Assembly: GCA_001898185.1 (NCBI GenBank)
Contig: MKTI01000009.1
Coordinates: 1-64,000 of the forward strand
Length of the DNA stretch: 64,000 nt
Direction: 5' to 3'
Source of the DNA: Cellulomonas sp. 73-145
GTDB taxonomy: Bacteria; Actinomycetota; Actinomycetes; Actinomycetales; Cellulomonadaceae
Below the pieces are notes generated by a model. That model was not told the origin of the DNA. It saw only the letters and a list, made by a program, of their open reading frames with translations, and searched no databases. Below are positions 32,748 through 43,488 of this stretch, piece after piece (the stretch's first letter is position 1; each line of letters opens with the position of its first letter). A program made the position numbers and the translations under genes.

Positions 32748-34466
32748 ATGACGGCCACCGCAGGTGCAGGCAGCGACGGGATCGACCTCAAGCCGCGCTC
32801 GCGGCAGGTGACGGACGGGATCGAGGCGACGGCGGCGCGCGGCATGCTGCGCGCGGTCGGCCTGGGCGACGAGGACTTCGCCAAGCCGCAGATCGGCGTC
32901 GCCAGCTCGTGGAACGAGATCACGCCGTGCAACCTGTCGCTGCAGCGGCTGGCGCAGGCGGTGAAGGGCGGGGTGCACGCCGCGGGCGGCTACCCGTTGG
33001 AGTTCGGCACCATCTCGGTGTCCGACGGCATCTCGATGGGCCACGAGGGGATGCACTTCTCGCTGGTCAGCCGCGACCTGATCGCCGACTCGGTGGAGAC
33101 CGTGATGATGGCGGAGCGGCTCGACGGCTCGGTGCTGCTGGCCGGCTGCGACAAGTCCCTGCCCGGCATGCTGATGGCGGCCGCTCGGCTGGACCTGGCC
33201 AGCGTGTTCCTCTACGCGGGCACGATCATGCCGGGCTGGGTGAAGCTCGAGGACGGCACCGAGAAGGACGTCACGATCATCGACGCCTTCGAGGCGGTCG
33301 GGGCGTGCGCCCGCGGCCTGATGAGCCGCGGCGACCTCGACCGGATCGAGCGGGCCATCTGCCCTGGTGAGGGCGCCTGCGGCGGCATGTACACCGCCAA
33401 CACGATGGCGTCGGTGGCCGAGGCGCTCGGCATGTCGCTGCCCGGTTCGGCAGCCCCGCCGTCGGCGGACCGTCGCCGCGACTCGTACGCGCACCGCTCC
33501 GGCGAGGCCGTCGTCAACCTGCTGCGGCAGGGCATCACGGCGCGGCAGATCATGACGAAGGAGGCGTTCGAGAACGCCATCGCCGTGGTGATGGCGTTCG
33601 GCGGCTCCACCAACGCGGTGCTGCACCTGCTGGCGATCGCGCACGAGGCGCAGGTGGACCTCACGCTCGACGACTTCTCGCGGGTCGCCGCCCGGGTGCC
33701 GCACCTCGGCGACCTCAAGCCGTTCGGCCGCTACGTCATGTACGACGTCGACCGGGTCGGTGGCGTTCCCGTCGTGATGAAGGCCCTGCTCGACGCGGGT
33801 CTGCTGCACGGCGACTGCCCGACGGTCACCGGCCGGACCGTCGCGGAGAACCTGGCGGACATCGACCCGCCGGACCCGGACGGGGTGATCCTGCGGGCGC
33901 TGGACAACCCCATCCACCGCACGGGAGGCATCACCATCCTGGGCGGCAGCCTGGTGCCCGAGGGTGCCGTGGTGAAGTCCGCCGGCTTCGACTCGGACGT
34001 GTTCGAGGGCACCGCGCGGGTGTTCGAGCGCGAGCGCGCGGCGCTGGACGCGCTCGAGGACGGCACCATCCAGTCCGGCGACGTGGTGGTGATCCGTTAC
34101 GAGGGCCCGAAGGGCGGTCCGGGCATGCGCGAGATGCTCGCCATCACCGGAGCGATCAAGGGTGCCGGGCTCGGCAAGGACGTGCTGCTGGTCACCGACG
34201 GCCGCTTCTCCGGCGGCACCACCGGCCTGTGCGTCGGCCACATCGCCCCCGAGGCCGTCGACGGCGGCCCCATCGCGTTCGTTCAGGACGGCGACCGGAT
34301 CCGCCTCGACGTCGCGAACGCCCGCCTCGACCTGCTGGTGGACGCCGAGGAGCTGGCCGCGCGGCGCGACGGCTGGACGCCGATCGCCCCCCGCTTCACC
34401 ACCGGCGTGCTCGGCAAGTACCAGAAGCTGGTCGGCTCGGCGTCCCGCGGAGCCGTGCTCGGCTGA
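32748..34466 (+). CDS. ilvD: Dihydroxy-acid dehydratase, mycobacterial/plant type
   Basis: Same reaction as the preceding gene but from a different subfamily, strongly resembling M. tuberculosis IlvD. The 572-residue protein has DIKPRSR-like [38 protein letters not shown] and [16 protein letters not shown]. The Cys set (ITPCN, GCDK, GACGG) is that of [2Fe-2S], oxygen-tolerant dehydratases. Probably the main aerobic enzyme; the upstream paralog may serve another redox state (inference). Confidence 0.95.
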   Translation: MTATAGAGSDGIDLKPRSRQVTDGIEATAARGMLRAVGLGDEDFAKPQIGVASSWNEITPCNLSLQRLAQAVKGGVHAAGGYPLEFGTISVSDGISMGHEGMHFSLVSRDLIADSVETVMMAERLDGSVLLAGCDKSLPGMLMAAARLDLASVFLYAGTIMPGWVKLEDGTEKDVTIIDAFEAVGACARGLMSRGDLDRIERAICPGEGACGGMYTANTMASVAEALGMSLPGSAAPPSADRRRDSYAHRSGEAVVNLLRQGITARQIMTKEAFENAIAVVMAFGGSTNAVLHLLAIAHEAQVDLTLDDFSRVAARVPHLGDLKPFGRYVMYDVDRVGGVPVVMKALLDAGLLHGDCPTVTGRTVAENLADIDPPDPDGVILRALDNPIHRTGGITILGGSLVPEGAVVKSAGFDSDVFEGTARVFERERAALDALEDGTIQSGDVVVIRYEGPKGGPGMREMLAITGAIKGAGLGKDVLLVTDGRFSGGTTGLCVGHIAPEAVDGGPIAFVQDGDRIRLDVANARLDLLVDAEELAARRDGWTPIAPRFTTGVLGKYQKLVGSASRGAVLG

Positions 34467-34541
34467 CTCTGTCCGGGGCGCTCGCGGGCGGTTGCCGGCG
34501 GCCCGGCTGGCGGTGCCCCCTCGGTCGGGTTTGATGGACGG

Positions 34542-36254
34542 GTGACCTTCACCCCCGCCGACGCGCCCTGGTGGACGCGTGCCGTCGTCTACCAGATCTA
34601 CCCCCGCTCCTTCGCCGACTCCGACGGCGACGGCATGGGCGACCTGCGCGGCATCCTCGAGCACGTCGACCACCTGGTCGACCTCGGCGTGGACGTCGTC
34701 TGGCTGTCGCCGGTGTACCGCAGCCCGCAGGACGACAACGGCTACGACATCAGCGACTACCAGGACGTCGACCCGATGTTCGGCACCTTGGCGGACCTGG
34801 ACGAGCTGATCGACACGCTGCACGGCCACGGCATCCGGCTGGTGATGGACCTCGTCGTCAACCACACGTCCGACGCGCACCCGTGGTTCGTCGCCTCGCG
34901 CTCGTCGAAGGACGACCCCAAGCGGGACTGGTACTGGTGGCGGCCGGCGCGCGCCGGCATGGAGCCGGGCACGGCCGGCGCCGAGCCGAACAACTGGGGC
35001 TCCTTCTTCTCGGGTCCGGCATGGCAGTACGACGAGGCGACGGGCGAGTACTACCTGCACCTGTTCTCCAGCCGCCAGCCGGACCTGAACTGGGAGAACC
35101 CCGGCGTCCGCGCGGCCGTCTACTCGATGATGCGCTGGTGGCTCGACCGCGGGGTCGACGGCTTCCGGATGGACGTCATCAACCTAATCTCCAAGGACCC
35201 GCGGCTGCCGGACGGTGAGGCGCAGCACGGTGCCCACGCCGGTCCGCTGGTGGCCAACGGCCCGCGGGTGCACGAGTTCCTCGCGGAGATGTACCGGGAG
35301 GTGTTCGCCGGACGGGCCGACAAGCTGATCACCGTGGGGGAGACCCCCGGTGCCACGGTGGCCGACGGCGAGCGCTACACCGACCCCGCGCGGCACGAGC
35401 TCGACATGGTGTTCACCTTCGAGCACGTCGACCTCGACCACGGTCCGGGCGGCAAGTTCGACGTCCGGCCGCTGAAGCTGACGGACCTCAAGGCGGTGCT
35501 GGGCCGGTGGCAGGTCGGGCTCGCCGAGCGGGGCTGGAACTCGCTCTACTGGGACAACCACGACCAGCCGCGGATCGTCTCGCGGTGGGGTGACGACGGG
35601 CGCTACCGCCGGGAGTCCGCCCGGATGCTCGCCACCGTCCTGCACCTGCACCGCGGCACGCCGTACGTGTACCAGGGCGAGGAGCTGGGCATGACGAACG
35701 CCCACTGGGACACGTTCGACCACTACCGGGACATCGAGTCGCTCCGGTACGTCGAGGAGATGCGCGCCGCCGGGACGCTGACCGACCAGCAGCTGCTCAC
35801 GGCGCTCGCGGCGATGAGCCGGGACAACGCCCGCACCCCGATGCAGTGGGACGACTCGCGGCAGGCGGGGTTCACCACCGGCCAGCCGTGGCTGCCGGTC
35901 AACGTGAACCGCACGACGATCAACGCGCGCGAGGACCGGGCCGACCCGGACTCGGTGTTCGCCCACTACCGCCGGCTGATCGCGCTGCGCCACGACCACT
36001 CGGTGGTGGCGCTGGGCGACTTCACCATGGTGCTGCCGGACGACGAGCACGTGTACGCGTTCACGCGCCGCCTCGGCGCCGAGGAGCTCCTGGTGCTCGG
36101 CAACTTCACGGGGGACCCGCAGCCGGTGGCGCTCGACGACCCGTGGCCCGCCGACGCGGAGGTGCTGATCGGCTCGTACCCGGGCGAGACCCCCGGGCCC
36201 GACACGGCCCTGCGCCCGTGGGAGGCACGCGTCTACCGCAGGCTGCACGCGTGA
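34542..36254 (+). CDS. Alpha-glucosidase (GH13, oligo-1,6/alpha-1,4-glucosidase type)
   Basis: The 570-residue cytoplasmic GH13 enzyme starts WWTRAVVYQIYPRSFADSDGDG. It has the calcium/first motif VMDLVVNHTSD, nucleophile Asp in GFRMDVINLIS (near 211), acid Glu in ITVGETPGA (near 267) and Asp in WDNHDQPRIVSRWG (near 340). No signal peptide is seen, so it acts on imported malto- or isomalto-oligosaccharides, maltose or sucrose-like sugars. The GTG follows a TTTGAT box by six bases. It is inserted between the ilv genes without obvious link. Confidence 0.9.
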   Translation: MTFTPADAPWWTRAVVYQIYPRSFADSDGDGMGDLRGILEHVDHLVDLGVDVVWLSPVYRSPQDDNGYDISDYQDVDPMFGTLADLDELIDTLHGHGIRLVMDLVVNHTSDAHPWFVASRSSKDDPKRDWYWWRPARAGMEPGTAGAEPNNWGSFFSGPAWQYDEATGEYYLHLFSSRQPDLNWENPGVRAAVYSMMRWWLDRGVDGFRMDVINLISKDPRLPDGEAQHGAHAGPLVANGPRVHEFLAEMYREVFAGRADKLITVGETPGATVADGERYTDPARHELDMVFTFEHVDLDHGPGGKFDVRPLKLTDLKAVLGRWQVGLAERGWNSLYWDNHDQPRIVSRWGDDGRYRRESARMLATVLHLHRGTPYVYQGEELGMTNAHWDTFDHYRDIESLRYVEEMRAAGTLTDQQLLTALAAMSRDNARTPMQWDDSRQAGFTTGQPWLPVNVNRTTINAREDRADPDSVFAHYRRLIALRHDHSVVALGDFTMVLPDDEHVYAFTRRLGAEELLVLGNFTGDPQPVALDDPWPADAEVLIGSYPGETPGPDTALRPWEARVYRRLHA

Positions 36255-36294
36255 CGTCCCGCGATCCGAGACCGTGCACCGCGATGTGAGACGA

Positions 36295-36336
36295 ACGGGC
36301 CCACGCGTGACAGCGCGTGGGCCCGTGGCGTAGTGT
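36295..36336 (+). promoter_or_regulatory. ilvB operon promoter overlapping a 13-bp hairpin
   Basis: A perfect 13-bp stem (36295-36307 with 36314-36326) may terminate the alpha-glucosidase transcript. Its loop carries GTGACA (36307-36312), which with TAGTGT (36331-36336) and an 18-base spacer forms a good promoter. The start point would fall at or next to the leader-peptide GTG at 36344. Confidence 0.65.
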
Positions 36337-36343
36337 CCGGCGG

Positions 36344-36376
36344 GTGCAGACGAACCTCCTCGTAGTACTTACCTGA
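36344..36376 (+). CDS. ilvB leader peptide (attenuation), [10 protein letters not shown]
   Basis: A ten-codon frame, GTG CAG ACG AAC CTC CTC GTA GTA CTT ACC TGA, reading [10 protein letters not shown]. Five of ten residues are Leu or Val and three of those codons (GTA, GTA, CTT) are rare in this GC-rich DNA, which makes translation sensitive to charged Leu/Val tRNA. It starts seven bases after the -10 box (leaderless) and is followed by a hairpin with a T run before ilvB. This is the layout of a branched-chain amino acid attenuator. Confidence 0.85.
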   Translation: MQTNLLVVLT

Positions 36377-36417
36377 GCGCCGGCGACGACCTCCCGCTCC
36401 GGTCTTCGTCCGCGCGC

Positions 36418-36456
36418 ACCCCTCGACCAGCCCGTCCCCGGGCCGAGGGGTTTTTT
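36418..36456 (+). terminator. ilvB attenuator terminator
   Basis: ACCCCTCG (36418-36425) pairs with CGAGGGGT (36444-36451), with an inner GCCCG/CGGGC stem, and ends in a run of six T (36451-36456). The T run is exceptional for this genome. Upstream, GACGACC near 36384 can pair with GGTCTTCGTC near 36400, giving a possible alternative structure. Confidence 0.85.
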
Positions 36457-36527
36457 CGTGTTCGGGGACCTGCAGCACCGCAGTCCGAAGTCCAGCAGTC
36501 CCGCAGTCCGACCCCGAGGAGACACCG

Positions 36528-38375
36528 ATGGTCCAGGGTCCTCACCCGGCACCACCCGCGACGCCGCGGCCCACGGCCGCCGCGCGGCCGCCCGCCGCAC
36601 CGCAGCACGGCTCGACGATCGGGCCCGAGCAGGTCACCGGCGCGCAGTCGATCGTCCGGTCGCTCGAGGAGGTCGGCGTCGAGGTCGTATTCGGCATCCC
36701 CGGCGGCGCCATCCTGCCCACCTACGACCCGCTGATGGACTCGGCGAAGGTCCGGCACATCCTGGTGCGCCACGAGCAGGGCGGCGGCCACGCGGCCTCC
36801 GGCTACGCGCACGCCACCGGCAAGGTCGGCGTGACGATGGCGACGTCGGGCCCGGGTGCGACCAACCTCGTCACGGCGATCGCCGACGCCAACATGGACT
36901 CGATCCCGATGGTGGCGATCACGGGCCAGGTCGGCGCGGCGCTGATCGGCACCGACGCGTTCCAGGAGGCCGACATCGTCGGCATCACGCTGCCGGTGAG
37001 CAAGCACAACTACCTGGTGACCGATGCGGACGAGATCCCGCGGGTGATCGCCGAGGCTTTCCACATCGCCTCGACCGGACGGCCCGGGCCGGTGCTGGTC
37101 GACATCGCCAAGTCGGCGATGCAGGCGCGCACCACGTTCTCCTGGCCGCAGGAGATCCAGCTGCCCGGGTACCACCCGGTGACCAAGCCGCACGCCAAGC
37201 AGGTGCGCGAGGCGGCCCGCCTGCTGGCGACCGCGCGGCGGCCGGTGCTGCTGGTCGGTGGTGGCGTGATCCGCGCCGACGCCACCGCCCTGCTGCGCCG
37301 GCTGGTGGACGCCTCCGGTGCGGCGGTGACCACCACGCTGATGGCCCGCGGCGCGCTGCCCGACGACCACCCGCAGCACCTCGGCATGCCGGGCATGCAC
37401 GGGACGGTGCCCGCGGTGGCGGCCCTGCAGCGCGCGGACCTGATCGTGGCGCTCGGCGCCCGGTTCGACGACCGCGTCACCGGCCTGCTGTCGAGCTTCG
37501 CGCCGAACGCCGCCGTCGTGCACGCGGACATCGACCCGGCGGAGATCGGCAAGAACGTGCGGGTCGACGTGCCGATCGTCGGCGACCTCAAGGAGGTCAT
37601 CGCCGACCTGCTGCCGGAGCTGGAGCGCGAGCAGGCGCACCACGGCAAGCCGGACCTCGAGGCCTGGTGGCGGCAGCTGGACGCCTGGCGCGAGACGTTC
37701 CCGCTCGGGTACGACGAGCCGTCGGACGGCCACCTGGCGCCGCAGCACGTGATCAGCCGGATCGGGGAGATCTCCGGGCCGGAGTCGATCTTCGTGGCGG
37801 GCGTGGGTCAGCACCAGATGTGGGCCGCGCAGTTCATCAAGTACGCACGGCCCAAGTCGTGGCTGAACTCCGGCGGTCTCGGCACCATGGGCTACGCCGT
37901 TCCGGCGGCCATGGGCGCCAAGGTCGGCCAGCCGGACCGCACGGTGTGGGCGATCGACGGTGACGGCTGCTTCCAGATGACCAACCAGGAGCTGGCCACC
38001 TGCACGATCAACGACATCCCGATCAAGGTGGCGGTGATCAACAACTCCTCGCTCGGCATGGTCCGCCAGTGGCAGACCCTGTTCTACGAGTCGCGGTACT
38101 CCAACACCGACCTGCACACCGGCCACGGCACCGTGCGGATCCCCGACTTCGTCAAGCTGGCCGACGCGTACGGCGCCGTCGGCCTGCGCTGCGAGACGAA
38201 GGCAGACGTGGACGCGACGATCAAGCGGGCGATGGAGATCGACGACCAGCCGGTGGTGGTCGACTTCACGGTCTCCCGCGACGCGATGGTGTGGCCGATG
38301 GTGGCCGCCGGTGTGAGCAACGACGACATCCAGTACGCCCGGCACCTGACCCCGGCGTGGGACCGGGAAGACTGA
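36528..38375 (+). CDS. ilvB: Acetolactate synthase large (catalytic) subunit
   Basis: Thiamine-diphosphate enzyme condensing pyruvate with pyruvate or 2-ketobutyrate. The 615-residue protein has the catalytic Glu in [15 protein letters not shown], the FAD-domain [15 protein letters not shown], and the ThDP motif [15 protein letters not shown]...INN. GAGGAGA precedes the ATG. It is first in ilvBNC, downstream of a leader peptide and attenuator. The ~30 N-terminal residues are Pro/Ala-rich. The untranslated leader has three CAGTCC copies at about 36480-36510. Confidence 0.96.
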   Translation: MVQGPHPAPPATPRPTAAARPPAAPQHGSTIGPEQVTGAQSIVRSLEEVGVEVVFGIPGGAILPTYDPLMDSAKVRHILVRHEQGGGHAASGYAHATGKVGVTMATSGPGATNLVTAIADANMDSIPMVAITGQVGAALIGTDAFQEADIVGITLPVSKHNYLVTDADEIPRVIAEAFHIASTGRPGPVLVDIAKSAMQARTTFSWPQEIQLPGYHPVTKPHAKQVREAARLLATARRPVLLVGGGVIRADATALLRRLVDASGAAVTTTLMARGALPDDHPQHLGMPGMHGTVPAVAALQRADLIVALGARFDDRVTGLLSSFAPNAAVVHADIDPAEIGKNVRVDVPIVGDLKEVIADLLPELEREQAHHGKPDLEAWWRQLDAWRETFPLGYDEPSDGHLAPQHVISRIGEISGPESIFVAGVGQHQMWAAQFIKYARPKSWLNSGGLGTMGYAVPAAMGAKVGQPDRTVWAIDGDGCFQMTNQELATCTINDIPIKVAVINNSSLGMVRQWQTLFYESRYSNTDLHTGHGTVRIPDFVKLADAYGAVGLRCETKADVDATIKRAMEIDDQPVVVDFTVSRDAMVWPMVAAGVSNDDIQYARHLTPAWDRED

Positions 38376-38387
38376 GGAGATCCGACC

Positions 38388-40141
<1,754 letters not shown>

Positions 40142-40176
40142 TCGCACGTCCGGCCCCGGCCCGCCACGATGTCCCC

Positions 40177-40806
40177 ATGACGGACGAGACCGACGAGACG
40201 GACGAGCAGCTGGTGCCGGAAGCGGGTGGGTCGGCCGTTCCGGGGGACGTGGACGGTGACGGCCTGTCGGACGTGCCTGCCGTGGGCGGTGACGTCGAGG
40301 AGGAGGACGCCCTGGTGGCGTTCTGGCAGGCGGCCCAGGGGCACCTGGGCCTGGGCCGGATGGACGTGGTGATGGGCCCGGGCGACCGGGACCTCGTCGC
40401 TCCGCCGGTGTGGTCGTTCGGGGACAGCCCGGAGCTCGCGGACGAGCTGCTCGAGCTGGTGCTGGCCGGCCGGAAGACGGCGACGGCCGGCGCCCTCGGT
40501 GACTACGAGGCGGTGGGGGAGGCGCTCCCGCAGGTCGGTGACGTCTCGATCGTCACCGACGGGTCGGGGACGCCCCGCGTGGTGCTGCGCGCCACGCAGG
40601 TGGACGTGGTGCCGTTCGACGAGGTGGGGCCGGAGCACGCCGCCCTCGAGGGAGAGGGCGACCGGTCGCTGGAGCAGTGGCGACGGGACCACGAGGCGGT
40701 GTGGCGACGTAGGCTGCCGGCCGAGCCGTTCGACCCGCGGATGCCGATGGTGCTCGAGCAGTTCGAGGTCGTGTACCCGACGCTGGGTCCCACGCCCGCG
40801 GAGTAG
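40177..40806 (+). CDS. ASCH domain protein with acidic N-terminus
   Basis: The 209-residue protein has a very acidic N-terminal tail (about 1-45, beginning with TDE repeats) and a C-terminal ASCH domain (about 85-200): SFGDSPELADELLELVLAGRKTAT, LPQVGDVSIVTDG and FDEVGPEHAALEGEGDRSLEQW. ASCH domains bind RNA or nucleoside-like ligands; YqfB-type members act on N4-acetylcytidine. The exact role is unknown. It stands alone between ilvC and leuB. Confidence 0.85.
   Translation: MTDETDETDEQLVPEAGGSAVPGDVDGDGLSDVPAVGGDVEEEDALVAFWQAAQGHLGLGRMDVVMGPGDRDLVAPPVWSFGDSPELADELLELVLAGRKTATAGALGDYEAVGEALPQVGDVSIVTDGSGTPRVVLRATQVDVVPFDEVGPEHAALEGEGDRSLEQWRRDHEAVWRRRLPAEPFDPRMPMVLEQFEVVYPTLGPTPAE
40180..40206 (+). 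repeat. Three 9-base tandem repeats (TDE codons)
   Basis: Three copies of ACSGACGAG encode Thr-Asp-Glu three times at the start of the ASCH protein. A repeat of this kind can vary in copy number. Confidence 0.75.
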
Positions 40807-40858
40807 GGCATCGCGACCACTAGGTGAGACCACCATCCCGAAGGATGGGACGGCCCGC

Positions 40859-40871
40859 TAGCGTTGCCCCC
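40859..40871 (+). promoter_or_regulatory. Probable -10 box of leaderless leuB
   Basis: TAGCGT (40859-40864) is seven bases before the ATG. A small hairpin CCATCC-CGAA-GGATGG lies just upstream (about 40832-40847). Confidence 0.5.
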
Positions 40872-41957
40872 ATGTCCGACGCCGCACCGCAGGTGCCCGC
40901 CCTCGCCGACCCGACCGTGATCGACCTGGCCGTCGTGCCGGGGGACGGCATCGGCATCGAGGTGGTGGAGCAGGGCCTCCTCGCCCTCGAGGCGGCGCTC
41001 GCGGGTGGTGGCCCGGCGCTGCGCACCACGCAGTTCGACCTCGGGGCGCGCCGCTGGCACGCGACGGGGGAGACCCTGACGGACGACGACCTCGCCGCCA
41101 TCCGCACCCACGACGCGATCCTGCTCGGCGCCGTCGGCGACCCGACGGTGCCGTCCGGCGTGCTCGAGCGCGGCCTGCTGCTGCGGCTCCGGTTCGCGCT
41201 GGACCACTACGTCAACCTCCGCCCCGGCCGCCTCTACCCGGGCGTGCGGTCCCCGCTGGCCGACCCGGGCGAGGTCGACTTCGTCGTGGTCCGCGAGGGT
41301 ACCGAGGGCCCCTACGTCGGCAACGGTGGTGCGCTGCGCGCCGGCACGCCGCACGAGGTCGCCACAGAGGTGAGCCTGAACACCGCCTTCGGCGTCGAGC
41401 GGGTGGTCCGCTACGCGTTCGAGGTCGCCTCCCGCCGGCCCCGCAAGAAGCTGACGCTGGTGCACAAGCACAACGTGCTGGTCCACGCCGGTCACCTGTG
41501 GCGCCGCACGGTCGACGCGGTGAACGCCGAGTTCCCCGACGTGACGGTCGACTACTCGCACGTCGACGCCGCCACGATCTACCTGGTGACCAACCCGTCG
41601 CGGTTCGACGTCGTGGTGACCGACAACCTGTTCGGCGACATCCTCACGGACCTCGCCGCCGCGATCACGGGCGGCATCGGCCTCGCCGCCTCGGGGAACG
41701 TCAACCCGGACCGCACGTCGCCGAGCATGTTCGAGCCCGTCCACGGCTCGGCGCCGGACATCGCCGGTCAGGGCAAGGCGGACCCGACCGCCACCGTCCT
41801 CTCCGTCGCGATGCTGCTCGACCACCTCGGGCTGCCGGACGCCGCTGCGCGCGTCGAGCGCGCCGTCGCGGCCGATCTGGCGGACCGCGCCGGGGCCGCG
41901 CGAGTACGGTCGACGGCCGAGGTGGGCCAGGACCTCGTCTCCCGCATCGTCGGCTGA
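40872..41957 (+). CDS. leuB: 3-isopropylmalate dehydrogenase
   Basis: NAD-dependent oxidative decarboxylation in leucine synthesis (and the parallel step after citramalate). The 361-residue protein has [55 protein letters not shown] and the C-terminal [24 protein letters not shown] at 40872 is favoured; the frame upstream lacks family similarity. LeuA and LeuCD are not in the window. Confidence 0.96.
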   Translation: MSDAAPQVPALADPTVIDLAVVPGDGIGIEVVEQGLLALEAALAGGGPALRTTQFDLGARRWHATGETLTDDDLAAIRTHDAILLGAVGDPTVPSGVLERGLLLRLRFALDHYVNLRPGRLYPGVRSPLADPGEVDFVVVREGTEGPYVGNGGALRAGTPHEVATEVSLNTAFGVERVVRYAFEVASRRPRKKLTLVHKHNVLVHAGHLWRRTVDAVNAEFPDVTVDYSHVDAATIYLVTNPSRFDVVVTDNLFGDILTDLAAAITGGIGLAASGNVNPDRTSPSMFEPVHGSAPDIAGQGKADPTATVLSVAMLLDHLGLPDAAARVERAVAADLADRAGAARVRSTAEVGQDLVSRIVG

Positions 41958-42040
41958 CCTACGGGTCGCGTCGCGACCCGTCCTGCCGCTCGGCCGTCGT
42001 CACCGGTACCGTCGTCCCGACCCTGGTGAAAGGCCCCGAT

Positions 42041-43150
42041 ATGAGCACGGACATGAGCAGCACCACGCCGGACCTGTTCGAGATCCGACCCAGCGCCCAT
42101 CCGGTGACCGATGCCGACCGTGAGGCCGCGCTGGCGTCGCCCCGGTTCGGCACGGTGTTCACCGACCACATGGCGCGGATCAGCTGGTCCACGGCCGACG
42201 GCTGGCACGACCGCCGCGTCGAGCCGTACGGGCCGCTGCAGCTGGACCCGGCCACGGCGGTGCTGCACTACGCGCAGGAGATCTTCGAGGGCCTGAAGGC
42301 GTACCGGCACGCCGACGGCTCCGTGTGGACGTTCCGTCCGGAGGTGAACGCCGCCCGGTTCGCGCGCTCGGCACGCCGGCTGGCCCTGCCGGAGCTGTCG
42401 ACCGAGGACTTCCTCGGCGCGATCGGGGCGCTCGTCGGCGTCGACCGGGCCTGGGTGCCGGCCGGCGAGGAGATGAGCCTGTACCTGCGGCCCTTCATGT
42501 ACGCCTCGGAGTCCTTCCTCGGCGTGCGGCCCGCCGGCGCCGTGGAGTTCCTGGTCATCGCCTCGCCCGTCGGCCCGTACTTCGCCGGCGGCGTGAAGCC
42601 CGTGTCGATCTGGGTGGACCGCCAGTACCACCGCGCCGGCCCCGGCGGCACTGGTGCCGCCAAGTGTGGCGGCAACTACGCCGCCAGCCTGCTGCCGCAG
42701 CAGGAGGCCTACGCCAAGGGCTTCGAGCAGGTGTGCTTCCTCGACGCGACCACCGGCACGCAGCTGGAGGAGCTCGGCGGGATGAACGTGATGGTGGTGC
42801 ACGCCGACGGGCACGTCAGCACGCCGCCGCTGTCCGGGTCGATCCTCGAGGGCGTCACCCGGTCCTCGATCATCCAGCTGCTCGCCGACGCGGGGCACCC
42901 GGTCAGCGAGGAGCCCGTGCTGCTGACCGACCTCCAGGCCGGCCTGACCGACGGGTCCGTGACCGAGGTGTTCGCGTGCGGCACCGCCGCCGTGATGACG
43001 CCGATCGGCCGGCTCGCCTCCGACGACTTCGACCTGACGGTCGGCACCGGCGAGGCCGGCCCCGTCACCACCCTGGTCCGGCAGCAGCTGACCGACATCC
43101 AGTACGGCCGCGCCGAGGACCGGTACGGCTGGCTGCACCGGATCGCCTGA
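42041..43150 (+). CDS. ilvE: Branched-chain amino acid aminotransferase
   Basis: PLP enzyme making Val, Leu and Ile from the keto acids. The 369-residue class IV aminotransferase has YAQEIFEGLKAYRHADG, PGGTGAAKCGGNYAAS (PLP Lys) and EELGGMNVMVV with the substrate loop TPPLSGSILEGVTRSS. GAAAGG precedes the ATG. Length and motifs fit the actinobacterial BCAT group. Confidence 0.96.
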   Translation: MSTDMSSTTPDLFEIRPSAHPVTDADREAALASPRFGTVFTDHMARISWSTADGWHDRRVEPYGPLQLDPATAVLHYAQEIFEGLKAYRHADGSVWTFRPEVNAARFARSARRLALPELSTEDFLGAIGALVGVDRAWVPAGEEMSLYLRPFMYASESFLGVRPAGAVEFLVIASPVGPYFAGGVKPVSIWVDRQYHRAGPGGTGAAKCGGNYAASLLPQQEAYAKGFEQVCFLDATTGTQLEELGGMNVMVVHADGHVSTPPLSGSILEGVTRSSIIQLLADAGHPVSEEPVLLTDLQAGLTDGSVTEVFACGTAAVMTPIGRLASDDFDLTVGTGEAGPVTTLVRQQLTDIQYGRAEDRYGWLHRIA

Positions 43151-43305
43151 CCGCACGGGGCGCCGACCGGCGTCCTGTCGCACCGGTCCCTCGTCGCTCA
43201 CCCGCTGGTCCCGACCGGCCGTGGACGACGCTGCACGTCAGCCGCAGCGTCGTCCACAGGCCGGACGGGGTGTCCACCGGACGTGACCTGTGCCACCATG
43301 GCGGC

Positions 43306-43335
43306 GTGACCCGGTTCCACCTCATCATTGGATAG
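43306..43335 (+). CDS. cimA leader peptide (attenuation), MTRFHLIIG
   Basis: GTG ACC CGG TTC CAC CTC ATC ATT GGA TAG encodes MTRFHLIIG, with adjacent Leu-Ile-Ile codons, including the rare ATT, close to the stop. The TAG is the first base pair of a downstream hairpin, and a T-tailed terminator follows. The Ile content suits CimA, which commits carbon to isoleucine, whereas the ilvB leader is Leu/Val-rich. Confidence 0.75.
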   Translation: MTRFHLIIG

Positions 43336-43364
43336 CGCGTCGGCACCCACCCCCGCCGACGCGC
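43335..43364 (+). promoter_or_regulatory. Pause-type hairpin after the cimA leader
   Basis: A perfect 10-bp stem, GCGCGTCGGC with GCCGACGCGC, begins at the leader stop codon and ends at the base before the terminator stem. It probably forms the 1:2 structure of an attenuator, which a ribosome stalled at the Ile codons would disturb. Confidence 0.6.
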
Positions 43365-43393
43365 AGACCTCCCGACCTTCGGGGGGTCTTTTT
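43365..43393 (+). terminator. cimA attenuator terminator
   Basis: AGACCTCCCG (43365-43374) pairs with CGGGGGGTCT (43380-43389) with one wobble, a 5-base loop, and a run of five T (43389-43393). Confidence 0.8.
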
Positions 43394-43488
43394 GTTGTCA
43401 CCGACGGTTCCCGGGCACCACCCCCGCCCGGTACGTCGTCCCCGGCACCACCCCCGCCGGTCCCGCACCGCACGAGCAGGAGAGCCCC

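Larger units (their letters stand above)
43151..43488 (+). other. Intergenic leader region of cimA
   Basis: About 340 bases between ilvE and cimA. It contains a possible promoter, a nine-codon leader frame, two consecutive hairpins (the second with a T run), and a C-rich stretch with CACCACCCCCGCC repeated about 30 bases apart (near 43417 and 43447). GCAGGAGAG near the end is the cimA ribosome-binding site. A weak -10 candidate, CACCAT, sits six bases before the leader GTG. Confidence 0.7.

Noticed and set aside
36344..36456. T-box riboswitch before ilvB
   Set aside because: No T-box antiterminator consensus (TGGNACCGCG) or specifier stem was seen; a coding leader explains the structure.
36480..36512. 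Three CAGTCC copies before ilvB as a CRISPR-like or regulatory array
   Set aside because: The copies are six bases long with spacers of different sizes; nothing suggests an array.
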